Shown here: one piece after another, positions 63,985 to 64,000 of the stretch
Position numbering within the stretch: position 1 is the first letter of the stretch
How the letters are laid out: every line of letters starts with the position of its first letter
Assembly: GCF_000499845.2 (NCBI RefSeq)
Contig: NC_023751.2
Location: forward strand, 36,197,309-36,261,308
Length of the DNA: 64,000 nt
Source: Phaseolus vulgaris
Lineage: Eukaryota; Streptophyta; Magnoliopsida; Fabales; Fabaceae
Reading direction: 5' to 3'
Notes under the pieces: generated by a model
Database searches by the model: none
Told to the model about the DNA's origin: nothing
Seen by the model: only the letters and a program-made list of their open reading frames with translations
Position numbers and translations under genes: made by a program

Positions 63985-64000
63985 AGTATATAAGTAACAT

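Overview
This is plant nuclear DNA: about 64 kb of AT-rich sequence with four intron-rich protein genes whose closest recalled relatives are angiosperm proteins. The mix of dispersed elements (foldback CACTA-type MITEs and a small tRNA-Met-primed TRIM retroelement) resembles legumes, probably Phaseoleae such as Phaseolus or Vigna. That placement rests on memory and was not checked against any database.

Layout. 1-5.4 kb: no recognisable gene. 5.8-11.7 kb (minus): a complete KUP/HAK/KT potassium transporter of the KUP10/KUP11 type, 8 coding exons, 789 aa. Its last intron carries a piece of the chloroplast gene ycf2 (NUPT), and intron 5 is mostly an antisense LINE tail. 15.65-18.39 kb (minus): a complete chloroplast FtsH protease (FtsH2/FtsH8, type B), 4 coding exons, 693 aa, with a probable intron in its 5' leader. 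22.1-24.5 kb (minus): a decayed Ty1/copia element with gag and reverse transcriptase traces. 27.1-30.6 kb (plus): a complete eIF4A-III exon-junction-complete helicase gene, 8 coding exons, 406 aa, with one apparent GC-AG intron and DESD in place of DEAD. 34.7-35.4 kb: a hAT-type element with an 8-bp target duplication. 37.35-42.1 kb (minus): a complete PLATZ zinc-binding transcription factor gene, 4 coding exons, 249 aa. 43-64 kb: no intact gene. This part is a transposon graveyard holding about a dozen foldback CACTA MITEs, a MULE inside one of them, a head-to-head TRIM dimer inside another, a MITE inside a MITE, and two LINE fragments.

The four genes are unrelated in function (K+ transport, photosystem repair, mRNA surveillance and splicing marking, transcription) and are ordinary separate plant genes, not a pathway cluster. 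Exon joints were chosen by eye so that GT-AG (once GC-AG) sites keep the frame. In all four genes the summed exons are a multiple of three and the protein length is close to the remembered Arabidopsis homologue. I found no new multi-gene system. The most unusual content is the nested transposon architecture and the organelle insertion.
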